From Clostridiales bacterium (GTDB lineage Bacteria; Bacillota; Clostridia; Lachnospirales; WQUN01): a stretch of 8,117 bases of DNA. A program made the position numbers and the translations under genes. Below, one piece after another: positions 1 to 6,487 of the stretch; position 1 is the stretch's first letter, and each line of letters begins with the position of its first letter. The notes under the pieces were generated by a model. The model did not search any database. It saw nothing but the letters and a program-made list of their open reading frames with translations, and was not told where the DNA came from. The DNA lies in contig JAISZF010000102.1 of NCBI GenBank assembly GCA_031269415.1, positions 1 to 8,117 of the forward strand, written 5' to 3'.

Positions 1-657
1 CCGGTGTACACGGTAGGCAATCAAATTGTTGAAGTAATTCGTCTGCATCAAGGTTTGAGTCAAAAAGACGCAAAAAAATCGGCACTTGAGATAATGCGTT
101 TGGTAGGCATACATACCCCTGAAAAAAGTTTTAAGTCATATCCGCATGAAATGTCCGGCGGTATGCGGCAGCGTATTATGATAGCGATGGCACTGGTCTG
201 TAAGCCTGATATTCTTATCGCCGACGAGCCGACGACCGCTCTCGACGTCACTATCCAAGCTCAGGTGTTGGATTTGATGCGTCAACTCAGAAAGAGTATT
301 AATACGGCAATTATATTAATCACGCATGATCTGGGTGTTGTGGCTGAACTGGCTGATCGGGTAATCGTGATGTACGCGGGGCAAATTGTGGAAGAGATCA
401 TGGTTAACGAGTTGTTTGAAAATTGCGAGCATCCATATAGCAAGGGTTTATTACAATCTATTCCTCCAATGAGCGAAGATGTAAATCGCCTTAATACGAT
501 TAACGGCGTTGTGCCGGCATCTAATAAAATGCCGTCCGGCTGCCGGTTCCATCCACGATGCGTTGAATGTATGCGCATATGCGAAACAGATAGTCCCCCT
601 GAAATACGAATAAACGACACACATAAAGTCAGATGCTGGTTAGAGCGGGGGGTATGA
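1..657 (+). CDS. oppD: Oligopeptide/dipeptide ABC transporter ATP-binding protein, OppD/DppD type (5' truncated)
   Basis: This is one of the two ATPase subunits that power peptide import at the inner face of the membrane. The window begins inside the gene: the frame is open from base 1, and the first residues (P-V-Y-T-V-G) match the stretch just after the Q-loop, where the family reads SLNPVYTVG. Walker A and the Q-loop glutamine are therefore lost upstream. Counting the first codon as residue 1, I see the ABC signature MSGGMRQR at 51-58, Walker B ILIADEP with D75/E76, the D-loop ALD, and the switch histidine in LITHDLG at about 109. The C-terminal oligopeptide-transporter extension follows, with GCRFHPRC and cysteines 181, 187, 194 and 212 spaced C-x5-C-x6-C-x17-C, plus an extra Cys190. 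The stop lies 3 bases before the next gene, so the two are tightly coupled. The family is secure; the substrate (dipeptide, oligopeptide or other) cannot be told. Confidence 0.95.
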   Translation, partial: PVYTVGNQIVEVIRLHQGLSQKDAKKSALEIMRLVGIHTPEKSFKSYPHEMSGGMRQRIMIAMALVCKPDILIADEPTTALDVTIQAQVLDLMRQLRKSINTAIILITHDLGVVAELADRVIVMYAGQIVEEIMVNELFENCEHPYSKGLLQSIPPMSEDVNRLNTINGVVPASNKMPSGCRFHPRCVECMRICETDSPPEIRINDTHKVRCWLERGV

Positions 658-660
658 TTT

Positions 661-1632
661 ATGGCGGAAGCGTTCCTTAAAATAGAACATCTCAAGAAAT
701 ATTTCAAATCTCAGGATTTTTCATTAATCTCGCCAAACTTACAGATAAAAGCTGTCGACGATATCAGCTTTACCGTTGAAAAGAGTGAAACGCTTGGGAT
801 TGTTGGTGAAAGCGGATGCGGTAAATCGACCGTCGCCCGTCTAATACTGCGCTTAATCGAGCCGACTGACGGTAAGGTATTATATAACGGACGGGATTTA
901 TTACTGCTTAATAATGAACAAATGCGCAAGATACGCAGTGAACTGCAGATCGTGTTTCAAGATCCCTACTCTTCGCTTAACCCGCGCATGCGCGTTTTTG
1001 ATATCATCAGCGAACCTATAAGAAATCATGGCGGTTATTCTCGCTCAAGTATAAAAGAGCGGGTTAATGAACTTTTAAATCAAGTCGGCTTAGACACGGA
1101 TTACGCGTCAAGGTATCCACATGAATTTTCGGGCGGCCAAAGGCAGAGGATAGGAATTGCCCGGGCAATTTCCGTTAATCCAAAATTGATAATCTGCGAT
1201 GAGGCGGTTTCGGCGCTGGATGTGTCCGTTCAGTCTCAGACGCTTAATTTATTTCGAGATCTTCAGGATAAATATGGTTTTACCTATATATTTATATCTC
1301 ATGGCCTTAATGTAATAAAATACATGTCGAACCACATTTTAGTAATGTACCTTGGTAAAATAATGGAGTTCGCAACGAAAGAATCTATTTTCGCGAGTCA
1401 GACGCACCCATATACTCAGGCGTTATTTTCCGCGGTGCCTAATACTGACCGGCATACCAGGAAGCAACGTATTGTACTCGACGGAGATATCCCGAGCCCT
1501 ATAAACCCGCCTGCCGGCTGCCGTTTCCGAAGCCGTTGCTGGCTGAGGCAAGAACTATGCGATCATAACGAACCTTTGCTTCGAGAAGTGGGGGCAAAGC
1601 ATTATGTCGCCTGCCATTTGAGCGGGAAATAA
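661..1632 (+). CDS. oppF: Oligopeptide/dipeptide ABC transporter ATP-binding protein, OppF/DppF type
   Basis: This is the second ATPase of the peptide importer, expected to dimerise with the preceding subunit. At 323 aa it is full length for the family. Motifs in order are Walker A GESGCGKST at 49-57, Q-loop Gln100 in FQDPYSSLNP, signature SGGQRQR at 157-163, Walker B with D180/E181, D-loop SALD, and switch His214 in FISHGLNV. The residue after the switch histidine is Gly where Asp is usual, and Walker B is followed by Ala rather than Pro; neither change removes a catalytic residue. The C-terminal extension has Cys287, 293, 300 and 318 with the same C-x5-C-x6-C-x17-C spacing as the upstream partner. 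The ATG at 661 is preceded by a run of six G (647-652) that serves as ribosome binding site 8 bases away, inside the end of the previous gene. An ATG overlapping the previous stop (654) is out of frame. Confidence 0.95.
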   Translation: MAEAFLKIEHLKKYFKSQDFSLISPNLQIKAVDDISFTVEKSETLGIVGESGCGKSTVARLILRLIEPTDGKVLYNGRDLLLLNNEQMRKIRSELQIVFQDPYSSLNPRMRVFDIISEPIRNHGGYSRSSIKERVNELLNQVGLDTDYASRYPHEFSGGQRQRIGIARAISVNPKLIICDEAVSALDVSVQSQTLNLFRDLQDKYGFTYIFISHGLNVIKYMSNHILVMYLGKIMEFATKESIFASQTHPYTQALFSAVPNTDRHTRKQRIVLDGDIPSPINPPAGCRFRSRCWLRQELCDHNEPLLREVGAKHYVACHLSGK

Positions 1633-1716
1633 CTTTGAATAAGGACGTGAAAAATGGAGAATATAAATGAAATGCATTGAGATAATAAACCGCGTTATAG
1701 GGAGGACACATTACTT

Positions 1717-2835
1717 ATGGAAATTATTTATAGTTCACAAGAAATGCTGGATTTTTTTAAACGCGAGAAGATCGAGTTCGAAATCCGCGGTAAAACCAGT
1801 ATAGGGCATCCGCTGATCATGATTCATAAAGTAGGTGTCGGCAAGCCGGTAATCATAACCGCCGGCGCTCACGCGAGCGAACCGTCCGGAGTATCAGCGG
1901 CGTGTGAGATAATAAAAAATTGGAGATATCCGTTCCCTCTGTATATGTTTCCGCTGAGGGATCCGTTTGGCTGTATGGGATACGCCAAATGCCTCGAAAC
2001 AGTTATCGGAGAGGAAGTTTCCATATCCTCGTATGAGGATGTCACTCGAATTCTGCGCGAAAAAGCGAATGCGATGTATTGTGACAGGCCGGATTTCATG
2101 CTTGCTGAAATTAACTCGGTGCTGTTTGCTAATTGCCGGTATAATCCCGTTGAAGCCGGCCCGCGTCAGAGCGAGATAAACACTAATGAGTTTCTCAAAG
2201 CAAATCCGGAAAAGATTCCTGAGTTTGCCGGAAAAAGAATTGTTTGCCCGGCTAATTTCAACGAGGAGTCCGAGACAGTCGGCTGTTATGAACGTGCCTT
2301 TACAGCGGAAATAACCGCTTATGGAGTATTTGCCGACTACAATCGCCGTTTCGGCACTGATGAAGAGCCCATGGAGGTTAGAGTTGTACGCGAAACGATA
2401 GATTTGATAGAACCCAGGCTTGCGTTGGATTTACACGAAGGCTTTGGAAGCACTTATTATTATTTTGCCCCTGATTATAACGTCAATGAAAAAACCAGGC
2501 TTTACATACAGCAAATGATAAATAGCGTTCGTGACGATTTCAGCGAACCATGGCGCCTTACGGGCATTGCGGCCTGCATACCATCCGCGGCTGAAGAATT
2601 TGTGGAGCCGATACCCGGAGTAATAGCCGATAAGCATATACAGCGCAATATAGGCGGAACAGATATGACAAAGTTTGGCGGTCCCAAGGGCGTGTCGTTT
2701 GGGGGTTACGCCGCGAGATACTGTCCCGCGGTAACTATAGAATCGGGTTCGGTCAATACGTTGGCTAATCGAGTTAAAGTACACCTGAAATCGGTATATA
2801 GCGTTTTAGACGCTATCGCGAAGGAAGACTCTTAA
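1717..2835 (+). CDS. M14 / succinylglutamate desuccinylase-aspartoacylase-like zinc hydrolase
   Basis: This is a predicted zinc-dependent amide hydrolase of 372 aa. The sequence shows the M14-type metal site: AGAHASEPSG carries the H-x-x-E pair (His52, Glu55), LDLHEGFG carries the third ligand His240, and TIESGS at 340-345 supplies a candidate catalytic Glu342. By family knowledge such enzymes cut a C-terminal amino acid from peptides or an acyl group from an N-acyl amino acid. Which one applies here cannot be decided by reading. There is no signal peptide or membrane segment, so it should act in the cytoplasm. The ATG at 1717 has a ribosome binding site (GGGAGGA, 1699-1705) 11 bases upstream. 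The gene sits between the transporter ATPases (84-base gap) and the binding protein (18-base gap), which suggests it processes what the transporter imports. The long segment between the second and third zinc ligands (residues 56-239) is unlike a minimal aspartoacylase. Confidence 0.8.
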   Translation: MEIIYSSQEMLDFFKREKIEFEIRGKTSIGHPLIMIHKVGVGKPVIITAGAHASEPSGVSAACEIIKNWRYPFPLYMFPLRDPFGCMGYAKCLETVIGEEVSISSYEDVTRILREKANAMYCDRPDFMLAEINSVLFANCRYNPVEAGPRQSEINTNEFLKANPEKIPEFAGKRIVCPANFNEESETVGCYERAFTAEITAYGVFADYNRRFGTDEEPMEVRVVRETIDLIEPRLALDLHEGFGSTYYYFAPDYNVNEKTRLYIQQMINSVRDDFSEPWRLTGIAACIPSAAEEFVEPIPGVIADKHIQRNIGGTDMTKFGGPKGVSFGGYAARYCPAVTIESGSVNTLANRVKVHLKSVYSVLDAIAKEDS

Positions 2836-2853
2836 TATTAAGGGAGGCTTTGT

Positions 2854-4452
2854 ATGAAAGGTAATAATCAATTGGGGAGAGTCTTGGCGGTTTTAATCGT
2901 GCTCGTCACATTTGCCGGGTGCGTAAACAACTCCGCCTCAACCCAGCAACCAAGCACACAAACAGAGATTAACGCCGAATCAAATGAGCCGGCTGATGAA
3001 AGTACGGCTCCAACAGAAGCTCCACCCCTCGCGCAGGCTAAAACGGATCTGATTGTCGCGCTGGGCATGGATACAGAAACAATGGATCCCGCATGGATTT
3101 CCTCAACAACATCTTTAACTATCCTGAATCATATATTTGAACCGCTGTTTGGATTGGATGAAGGCGCCAACGTAGTGGCGGTTTTAGCCGAAGACGGCAC
3201 TATGATTGATGATCTGACATGGGAAATAAAACTTAGGCAAGGTATTAAATTCCACAGCGGCGCTGATTTTAATTCCGAGGCCGTGCGTGTAACATTTGAC
3301 CGCTGGTTTAACGAAGCAAGTAATATAGTCGTTCGTTATAAAGAAGACATCAATTTTGAATCCTTGGAGGTCGTTGACGATTATACCGTCCGCATCCACA
3401 ATACTAAACCATGTCCGACCCTGTTGTATAATTTAATGCCATTTTTGATTGCCGATCCAACTATGTATGACGGTGTATATGAACCTGTTCAGGGCCAAGC
3501 TTCGGGCACCGGACCCTATAAGTTCGTGGAATGGAAACGTGACGATCATTTCGCGATGGAAATAAACACCGATTATTGGCAAGGGGAGTCTTACTTTAAG
3601 ACGCTGACATTCCGAAGCATTCCGGAAGCGTCTACCCGTGTTTCTGAATTACTCGCGGGTTCTGTGGATGTTATCCAGAATCCGCCGATAGACCAGATTG
3701 AAAAGATTGAGACAGAAAATACTAAGGTCATAGTCGCGCCGCCAGGACGGGACTGCGCTTTAATAATTAATTGTGCCCTGCCTCCCTTTGACGACGTGAG
3801 AGTTCGTCAAGCGCTGAATTACGCCATTGATAAGGACGCAATCAACAACGCTCTGTTAGCGGGTAAGGGGGAAATGTACGCCGGTATTTGTCTGCCTCCG
3901 AATGAAAACAAAGATTTTGAGCCATATCCTTATGATCTCGTAAAAGCCAGAGAACTGCTTGACGCCGCGGGCGTACCCGAGGGTTTAGAGATTACGCTGG
4001 AAACTACCACAGGGCGTTATGTACGTGAGAAGGAAGTAACGCAAGCCGTTGCCGCCGAACTTGATAAAATTGGGTTTAAGACAAAAGTCGAATTGCTCGA
4101 TTACTCGATTCAAGCGCAAAGGCGAGATTCACGCACTACAGGAGCCTTGAATTTTATCGGTCTGGGTGGTTATTTCAGCGGTGTTGGCGAACTTAACTGG
4201 CCTCGGGATATTGTGTCGCAGAATGGCTGGTTTAATGATGAATATGAAGAAAAATATGAAGCTATAAAGTCGGAAATGAATCCCGCGGCATATCAGCAGC
4301 TTCTAAAAGACTGTCAGCAAATCGCTCATGATGACGCCCCTTGGTTGTATTTATGGAGACAGCCTTCATACTACGGCGCTATTAAAGGTTTAAACTGGGC
4401 TCCTTATATCAATGAATTTATGTTGTTTAGAAAGGCGACTTATTCGGAGTAA
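2854..4452 (+). CDS. ABC transporter substrate-binding lipoprotein, family 5 (peptide-binding type)
   Basis: This is the extracytoplasmic ligand-capture subunit of the importer, 532 aa, the usual size for the OppA/DppA family (SBP_bac_5). The N-terminus has a lipoprotein signal: a short basic start, a hydrophobic core (about residues 10-20) and a lipobox F-A-G-C with the modified cysteine at 23. A Ser/Thr/Gln/Glu/Pro-rich linker (24-62) tethers the folded domain, which begins near KTDLIVAL. Family landmarks include METxxxDPAW-like sequence at 72-81, LNHIFEPLFGLDE, WEIKLRQGIKFHSG, GTGPYKFVEW and VRQALNYAIDKDA. An AGGGAGG ribosome binding site (2841-2847) lies 6 bases before the ATG, and the gene starts 18 bases after the hydrolase, so it is in the same operon. 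It is the last gene before a strong terminator. Placing the binding protein at the 3' end of the operon, rather than first, is less common. The ligand is not predictable; dipeptides, oligopeptides, nickel chelates and glycosides are all bound by this family. Confidence 0.94.
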   Translation: MKGNNQLGRVLAVLIVLVTFAGCVNNSASTQQPSTQTEINAESNEPADESTAPTEAPPLAQAKTDLIVALGMDTETMDPAWISSTTSLTILNHIFEPLFGLDEGANVVAVLAEDGTMIDDLTWEIKLRQGIKFHSGADFNSEAVRVTFDRWFNEASNIVVRYKEDINFESLEVVDDYTVRIHNTKPCPTLLYNLMPFLIADPTMYDGVYEPVQGQASGTGPYKFVEWKRDDHFAMEINTDYWQGESYFKTLTFRSIPEASTRVSELLAGSVDVIQNPPIDQIEKIETENTKVIVAPPGRDCALIINCALPPFDDVRVRQALNYAIDKDAINNALLAGKGEMYAGICLPPNENKDFEPYPYDLVKARELLDAAGVPEGLEITLETTTGRYVREKEVTQAVAAELDKIGFKTKVELLDYSIQAQRRDSRTTGALNFIGLGGYFSGVGELNWPRDIVSQNGWFNDEYEEKYEAIKSEMNPAAYQQLLKDCQQIAHDDAPWLYLWRQPSYYGAIKGLNWAPYINEFMLFRKATYSE

Positions 4453-4464
4453 AACTAAACTTTC

Positions 4465-4508
4465 AAAAATCCGAACTCGCGGCCATTTGGCCGCGAGTTC
4501 GGATTTTT
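4465..4508. terminator. Bidirectional intrinsic terminator between convergent genes
   Basis: A perfect 20-bp inverted repeat (arms 4465-4484 and 4489-4508) encloses the 4-base loop ATTT. The GC core is CCGAACTCGCGGCC. The right arm ends in a T-run (4504-4509), giving a Rho-independent terminator for the forward transporter operon, which stops 12 bases earlier. The left arm begins with five A, which read as a T-run on the reverse strand, so the same hairpin serves the corrinoid gene ending 14 bases away at 4523. Confidence 0.93.
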
Positions 4509-4522
4509 TGCGTTTCCATTAC

Positions 4523-5158
4523 TCAAGCGATAAATTGCATAGCGGCTTCCGCGGCTGTAGCGGCGTCAGGGGTGTAGCAGTCCGCGCCTATCTGATCGCA
4601 GAACGCCTGTGTTACCGGCGCGCCGCCGATCATTACCGTCACCTTATCGGCGATATCGGAACTCTTGATTGTGTCCACGACATTCTTCATTTCCACCATC
4701 GTGGTGGTCAACAGAGCGGAACAGCATATGATAGAGGCGTTATTCTCTATGGCGGCTTCCAGGAACCGGTTAGCCGGCACATCCACGCCCAGGTCTATCA
4801 TATTGATTCCATGGCCTTCCATCATCATCTTAACCAGATTCTTGCCTATGTCGTGCAAGTCGCCGGCCACAGTGCCGATAACCGCCGTCCCTTTGGCTTT
4901 TATACCGGCGGCGGTCAGCACGGGCTTCAATACCTCGGCGCCTTTATTCATGGCGCGGGCGGCCACCAGAACCTCCGGCACGAATACCTCATTGTTCTTG
5001 AATTTGCCGCCGATAACGCTCATGCCGGCCAGCAGACCGTCGTCCAGTATAGTCTGCGGCGGAATATTCTCCTCCAGCGCCCGCGTCACCAGTTCCGCGA
5101 CAACCTTGCTCTTGCCGTTTTGCAGATTTAAGCTGATTTGGTTTAAAAGATCGCTCAC
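4523..5158 (-). CDS. Corrinoid (cobalamin)-binding protein of methyltransferase systems, MtaC/MtbC/MttC type
   Basis: This protein carries a methylated corrinoid between methyltransferases in the breakdown of methylated compounds such as methylamines, methanol, methoxyaromatics or betaines. At 211 aa it has the standard two-part layout: an N-terminal helical cap domain (about 1-88, with the ExxxNxxxPQxILxxGLxxGM-like stretch) and a Rossmann-like B12-binding domain (about 90-211). The cobalt-ligand motif D-x-H-x-x-G is intact as GDLHDIGKN, with Asp100, His102 and Gly105. The supporting S-x-L (Ser147-Ala-Leu149) and GG (178-179) motifs are also intact. The start is GTG at 5158-5156, chosen because a GGGAGG site lies 7 bases upstream and the protein then begins MSDLL as relatives do. 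It appears to be a single-gene unit: no methyltransferase or reactivating protein lies beside it here. It is divergent from the CorA gene. The substrate system is unknown. Confidence 0.94.
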   Translation of the reverse strand: MSDLLNQISLNLQNGKSKVVAELVTRALEENIPPQTILDDGLLAGMSVIGGKFKNNEVFVPEVLVAARAMNKGAEVLKPVLTAAGIKAKGTAVIGTVAGDLHDIGKNLVKMMMEGHGINMIDLGVDVPANRFLEAAIENNASIICCSALLTTTMVEMKNVVDTIKSSDIADKVTVMIGGAPVTQAFCDQIGADCYTPDAATAAEAAMQFIA

Positions 5159-5165
5159 TTGAATT

Positions 5166-5171
5166 CCTCCC
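5166..5171 (-). promoter_or_regulatory. Ribosome binding site deciding the GTG start of the corrinoid protein
   Basis: On the reverse strand the sequence reads GGGAGGAATTCAAGTG. The GGGAGG element is 7 bases from the GTG at 5158-5156. No in-frame ATG close to this site gives an equally well-spaced start, so the GTG is preferred. Confidence 0.8.
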
Positions 5172-5216
5172 GTCTGATAGTTAATTATAACTTTTCCGTG
5201 CCTTAAATTAATAGTA

Positions 5217-5246
5217 AGTTTATCATAATTTTTGTGCTTTGGTCAA
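5217..5246 (-). promoter_or_regulatory. Candidate promoter for the corrinoid protein gene
   Basis: On the reverse strand TTGACC (5246-5241, five of six matches to the -35 consensus) is followed after 18 bases by TAAACT (5222-5217, four of six), preceded by TG one base upstream as in extended -10 elements. A perfect TATAAT also lies closer to the gene (5189-5184, reverse strand) but has only a poor -35 partner. Either could be used, so the exact start site is uncertain. Confidence 0.5.
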
Positions 5247-5257
5247 AAGATTATCCG

Positions 5258-5286
5258 TTGCTATTTCCTCCGTTCCACATTATAAT
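5258..5286 (+). promoter_or_regulatory. Sigma-A-type promoter for the CorA-family gene
   Basis: TTGCTA at 5258-5263 (four of six) and a perfect TATAAT at 5281-5286 are separated by exactly 17 bases. Transcription would begin near 5293, about 32 bases before the ATG at 5325. That leaves no room for an M-box or other Mg2+-sensing riboswitch in the leader. Confidence 0.75.
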
Positions 5287-5324
5287 CACTTAAGACTGGC
5301 AAAGGAAAAGGGAGCGGAAATGAT

Positions 5325-6266
5325 ATGAGGGTCTACGATTTTTCGGGCGAAAACGCCGCGCGGCACAGTTTTCCCGAAACTATCCCGAGTGATGGGGTAT
5401 TCGCGGTTTGCCGCGCCGGAGAGGTTCCGCCCTTAAGCAAGCGGTTCGGATGGGATGAAAGCACCACGATCGATTGCATCGACTTGGACGAAACCGTGCG
5501 TTACACCAGTTACGACCGCTATGACTTTATAAGTTTGATCTATATTGAGCCTGAGGACGGAACCGTTATACAGCGCGAAATCAACCTGTTTTTCAGCAAG
5601 CAGTATCTTGTGCTGGTTTTACCGGAGCGGTCCGGAAGCCGTTTGGAGCAACTGGAAACCGAACTGTACCAGTCCGCCGAAAGCGCCGGCACACGGCCGA
5701 ATAAGCTTGCGCGGCTGTATTATTTGGTATTCAGCGGCCTGGCGGCGGATTATTCGGATACGCTTGAGGAATTGGAAGATAAGATGGAAGCGCTGGCCGA
5801 GTCCGTGTCGCGCGACGCGGAGGAGAGCCAGATTGAGGAGATTGGACGTCTGCGCAAATCGGCGTATACCGCTAAAAAGATCCTCCGCGCGCTTTCATAT
5901 ATCGGCGAGGATATTTTAATTGATGAAAACCGGCTGTTAGACAAACGGCTGAATCACTATTTCCGTGGGATTGACACCCGTCTAAAAAAACTCTATGACT
6001 TCGCGGACAGTCTCTATGAACTCAGCGGAGAACTCCTGCACACATATGACAGCAAACTGGCTATTAAAATGAATGAAACAGTTAACAAGCTTACGGTTAT
6101 TACGCTGTTTTTCGGCCCGCTGACGGTTATTACGGGTATATATGGCATGAACTTCACTCATATGCCTGAGCTTGACTGGCAGGCGGGGTACCCGATCGCG
6201 CTGGCTGTAATGGCGCTGGTTAGTATGGGGATCTACGCTGCCCTGAAAAAGCGGAAGTGGCTGTGA
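5325..6266 (+). CDS. corA: CorA-family magnesium/cobalt transporter
   Basis: This is a membrane channel for Mg2+ and, in some members, Co2+ or Ni2+. By family knowledge it works as a pentamer with a large cytoplasmic funnel. The 313-aa length is normal. Residues 1-250 form the soluble part, including acidic long helices (about 140-180, LEELEDKMEALAE) and the stalk helix leading into the membrane. The first membrane segment spans about 256-273 and ends with the signature Y-G-M-N (Gly274-Met275-Asn276), followed by the loop FTHMPEL. The second spans about 288-307 and ends in the basic tail KKRKWL. The ATG at 5325 follows AAGGGAG (5308-5314) at a 10-base distance. An ATG five bases earlier is followed at once by a stop in its own frame. 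The gene has its own promoter and is divergent from the corrinoid gene. I see no terminator directly after it. Confidence 0.95.
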   Translation: MRVYDFSGENAARHSFPETIPSDGVFAVCRAGEVPPLSKRFGWDESTTIDCIDLDETVRYTSYDRYDFISLIYIEPEDGTVIQREINLFFSKQYLVLVLPERSGSRLEQLETELYQSAESAGTRPNKLARLYYLVFSGLAADYSDTLEELEDKMEALAESVSRDAEESQIEEIGRLRKSAYTAKKILRALSYIGEDILIDENRLLDKRLNHYFRGIDTRLKKLYDFADSLYELSGELLHTYDSKLAIKMNETVNKLTVITLFFGPLTVITGIYGMNFTHMPELDWQAGYPIALAVMALVSMGIYAALKKRKWL

Positions 6267-6309
6267 GCAGTGATACTAAAACAGAGGGGTTATTATTACC
6301 GAGGGCTGT

Positions 6310-6389
6310 CGGAATATAGACGCGAAAAGAGGTATCTCCTTGGCGTCTGTTCACATGAGCAAACGGAATATCGGAAGCGGGCGGAATAT
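6310..6389 (+). repeat. Three copies of CGGAATAT in the intergenic region
   Basis: The 8-mer CGGAATAT occurs at 6310-6317, 6364-6371 and 6382-6389. The start-to-start distances are 54 and 18 bases, the first being three times the second. A partial CGGAA also lies at 6372-6376. The copies lie in the non-coding gap between the CorA gene and the regulator, upstream of the regulator's promoter. They could be protein-binding sites or chance; the sequence alone does not decide. Confidence 0.4.
6318..6348 (+). other. Imperfect hairpin in the CorA-regulator intergenic gap
   Basis: AGACGC (6318-6323) can pair with GCGTCT (6343-6348). Inside this, AAGAG (6327-6331) can pair with CTCCTT (6336-6341) leaving one bulged C. 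No T-run follows, so it is not a standard terminator. It lies about 50 bases past the CorA stop and could be a weak 3' end or mRNA-stability structure. Apart from this hairpin and the CGGAATAT copies, I see nothing in 6267-6418. Confidence 0.3.
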
Positions 6390-6418
6390 TATTATTGTGG
6401 ATGAGATGGATACAATGT

Positions 6419-6447
6419 TTGAATAAGTTGTTATTATAGAGTATAAT
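6419..6447 (+). promoter_or_regulatory. Sigma-A-type promoter for the AraC-family regulator
   Basis: TTGAAT at 6419-6424 and a perfect TATAAT at 6442-6447 are separated by 17 bases. Transcription would start near 6454, giving a leader of about 34 bases to the ATG at 6488. The spacer is filled by the first copy of a 14-bp direct repeat. The -10 box is also one arm of the inverted repeat TATTATA-GAG-TATAATA (6432-6448). Confidence 0.8.
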
Positions 6448-6468
6448 ATTGTTAAAGTTGTTATTATA
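6425..6468 (+). repeat. Two 14-bp direct repeats over the regulator promoter (operator candidate)
   Basis: AAGTTGTTATTATA occurs at 6425-6438 and again at 6455-6468, identical and 30 bp apart start to start, close to three helical turns. Copy 1 fills the -35/-10 spacer and copy 2 begins at about the predicted transcription start. A protein bound to both would lie on one face of the DNA and block RNA polymerase, consistent with autorepression by the adjacent regulator. That function is inference. Confidence 0.6.
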
Positions 6469-6487
6469 TGAATGGGGGATATTCAAA

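Noticed and set aside
1635..1667. Internal promoter before the hydrolase (TTGAAT with TATAAA)
   Set aside because: The two elements are 21 bases apart, too far for a standard sigma-A promoter, and the 18-base alternative -10 matches only three of six.
4412..5162. Two long forward open frames (4412-5131 and 4665-5162) opposite the corrinoid gene
   Set aside because: They are antisense shadows of a clearly conserved corrinoid protein, lack suitable ribosome binding sites and show no recognisable protein features.
5287..5324. Mg2+ or cobalamin riboswitch ahead of the CorA gene
   Set aside because: The predicted leader is only about 32 bases, far shorter than any known metal or cobalamin riboswitch.
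6425..6468. CRISPR-like repeat-spacer pattern
   Set aside because: There are only two 14-bp repeats with a 16-bp interval, lying in a promoter; no array and no cas gene is present.
6220..6486. Reverse-strand open frame of 88 codons in the CorA-regulator gap
   Set aside because: It is rich in Asn runs produced by ATT-type AT-rich DNA, overlaps the CorA 3' end and the regulator promoter, and resembles no protein.
6449..6487. Upstream TTG start for the regulator at 6449
   Set aside because: It would fall before the predicted transcription start; ATG 6488 has a good ribosome binding site and gives the usual N-terminus.
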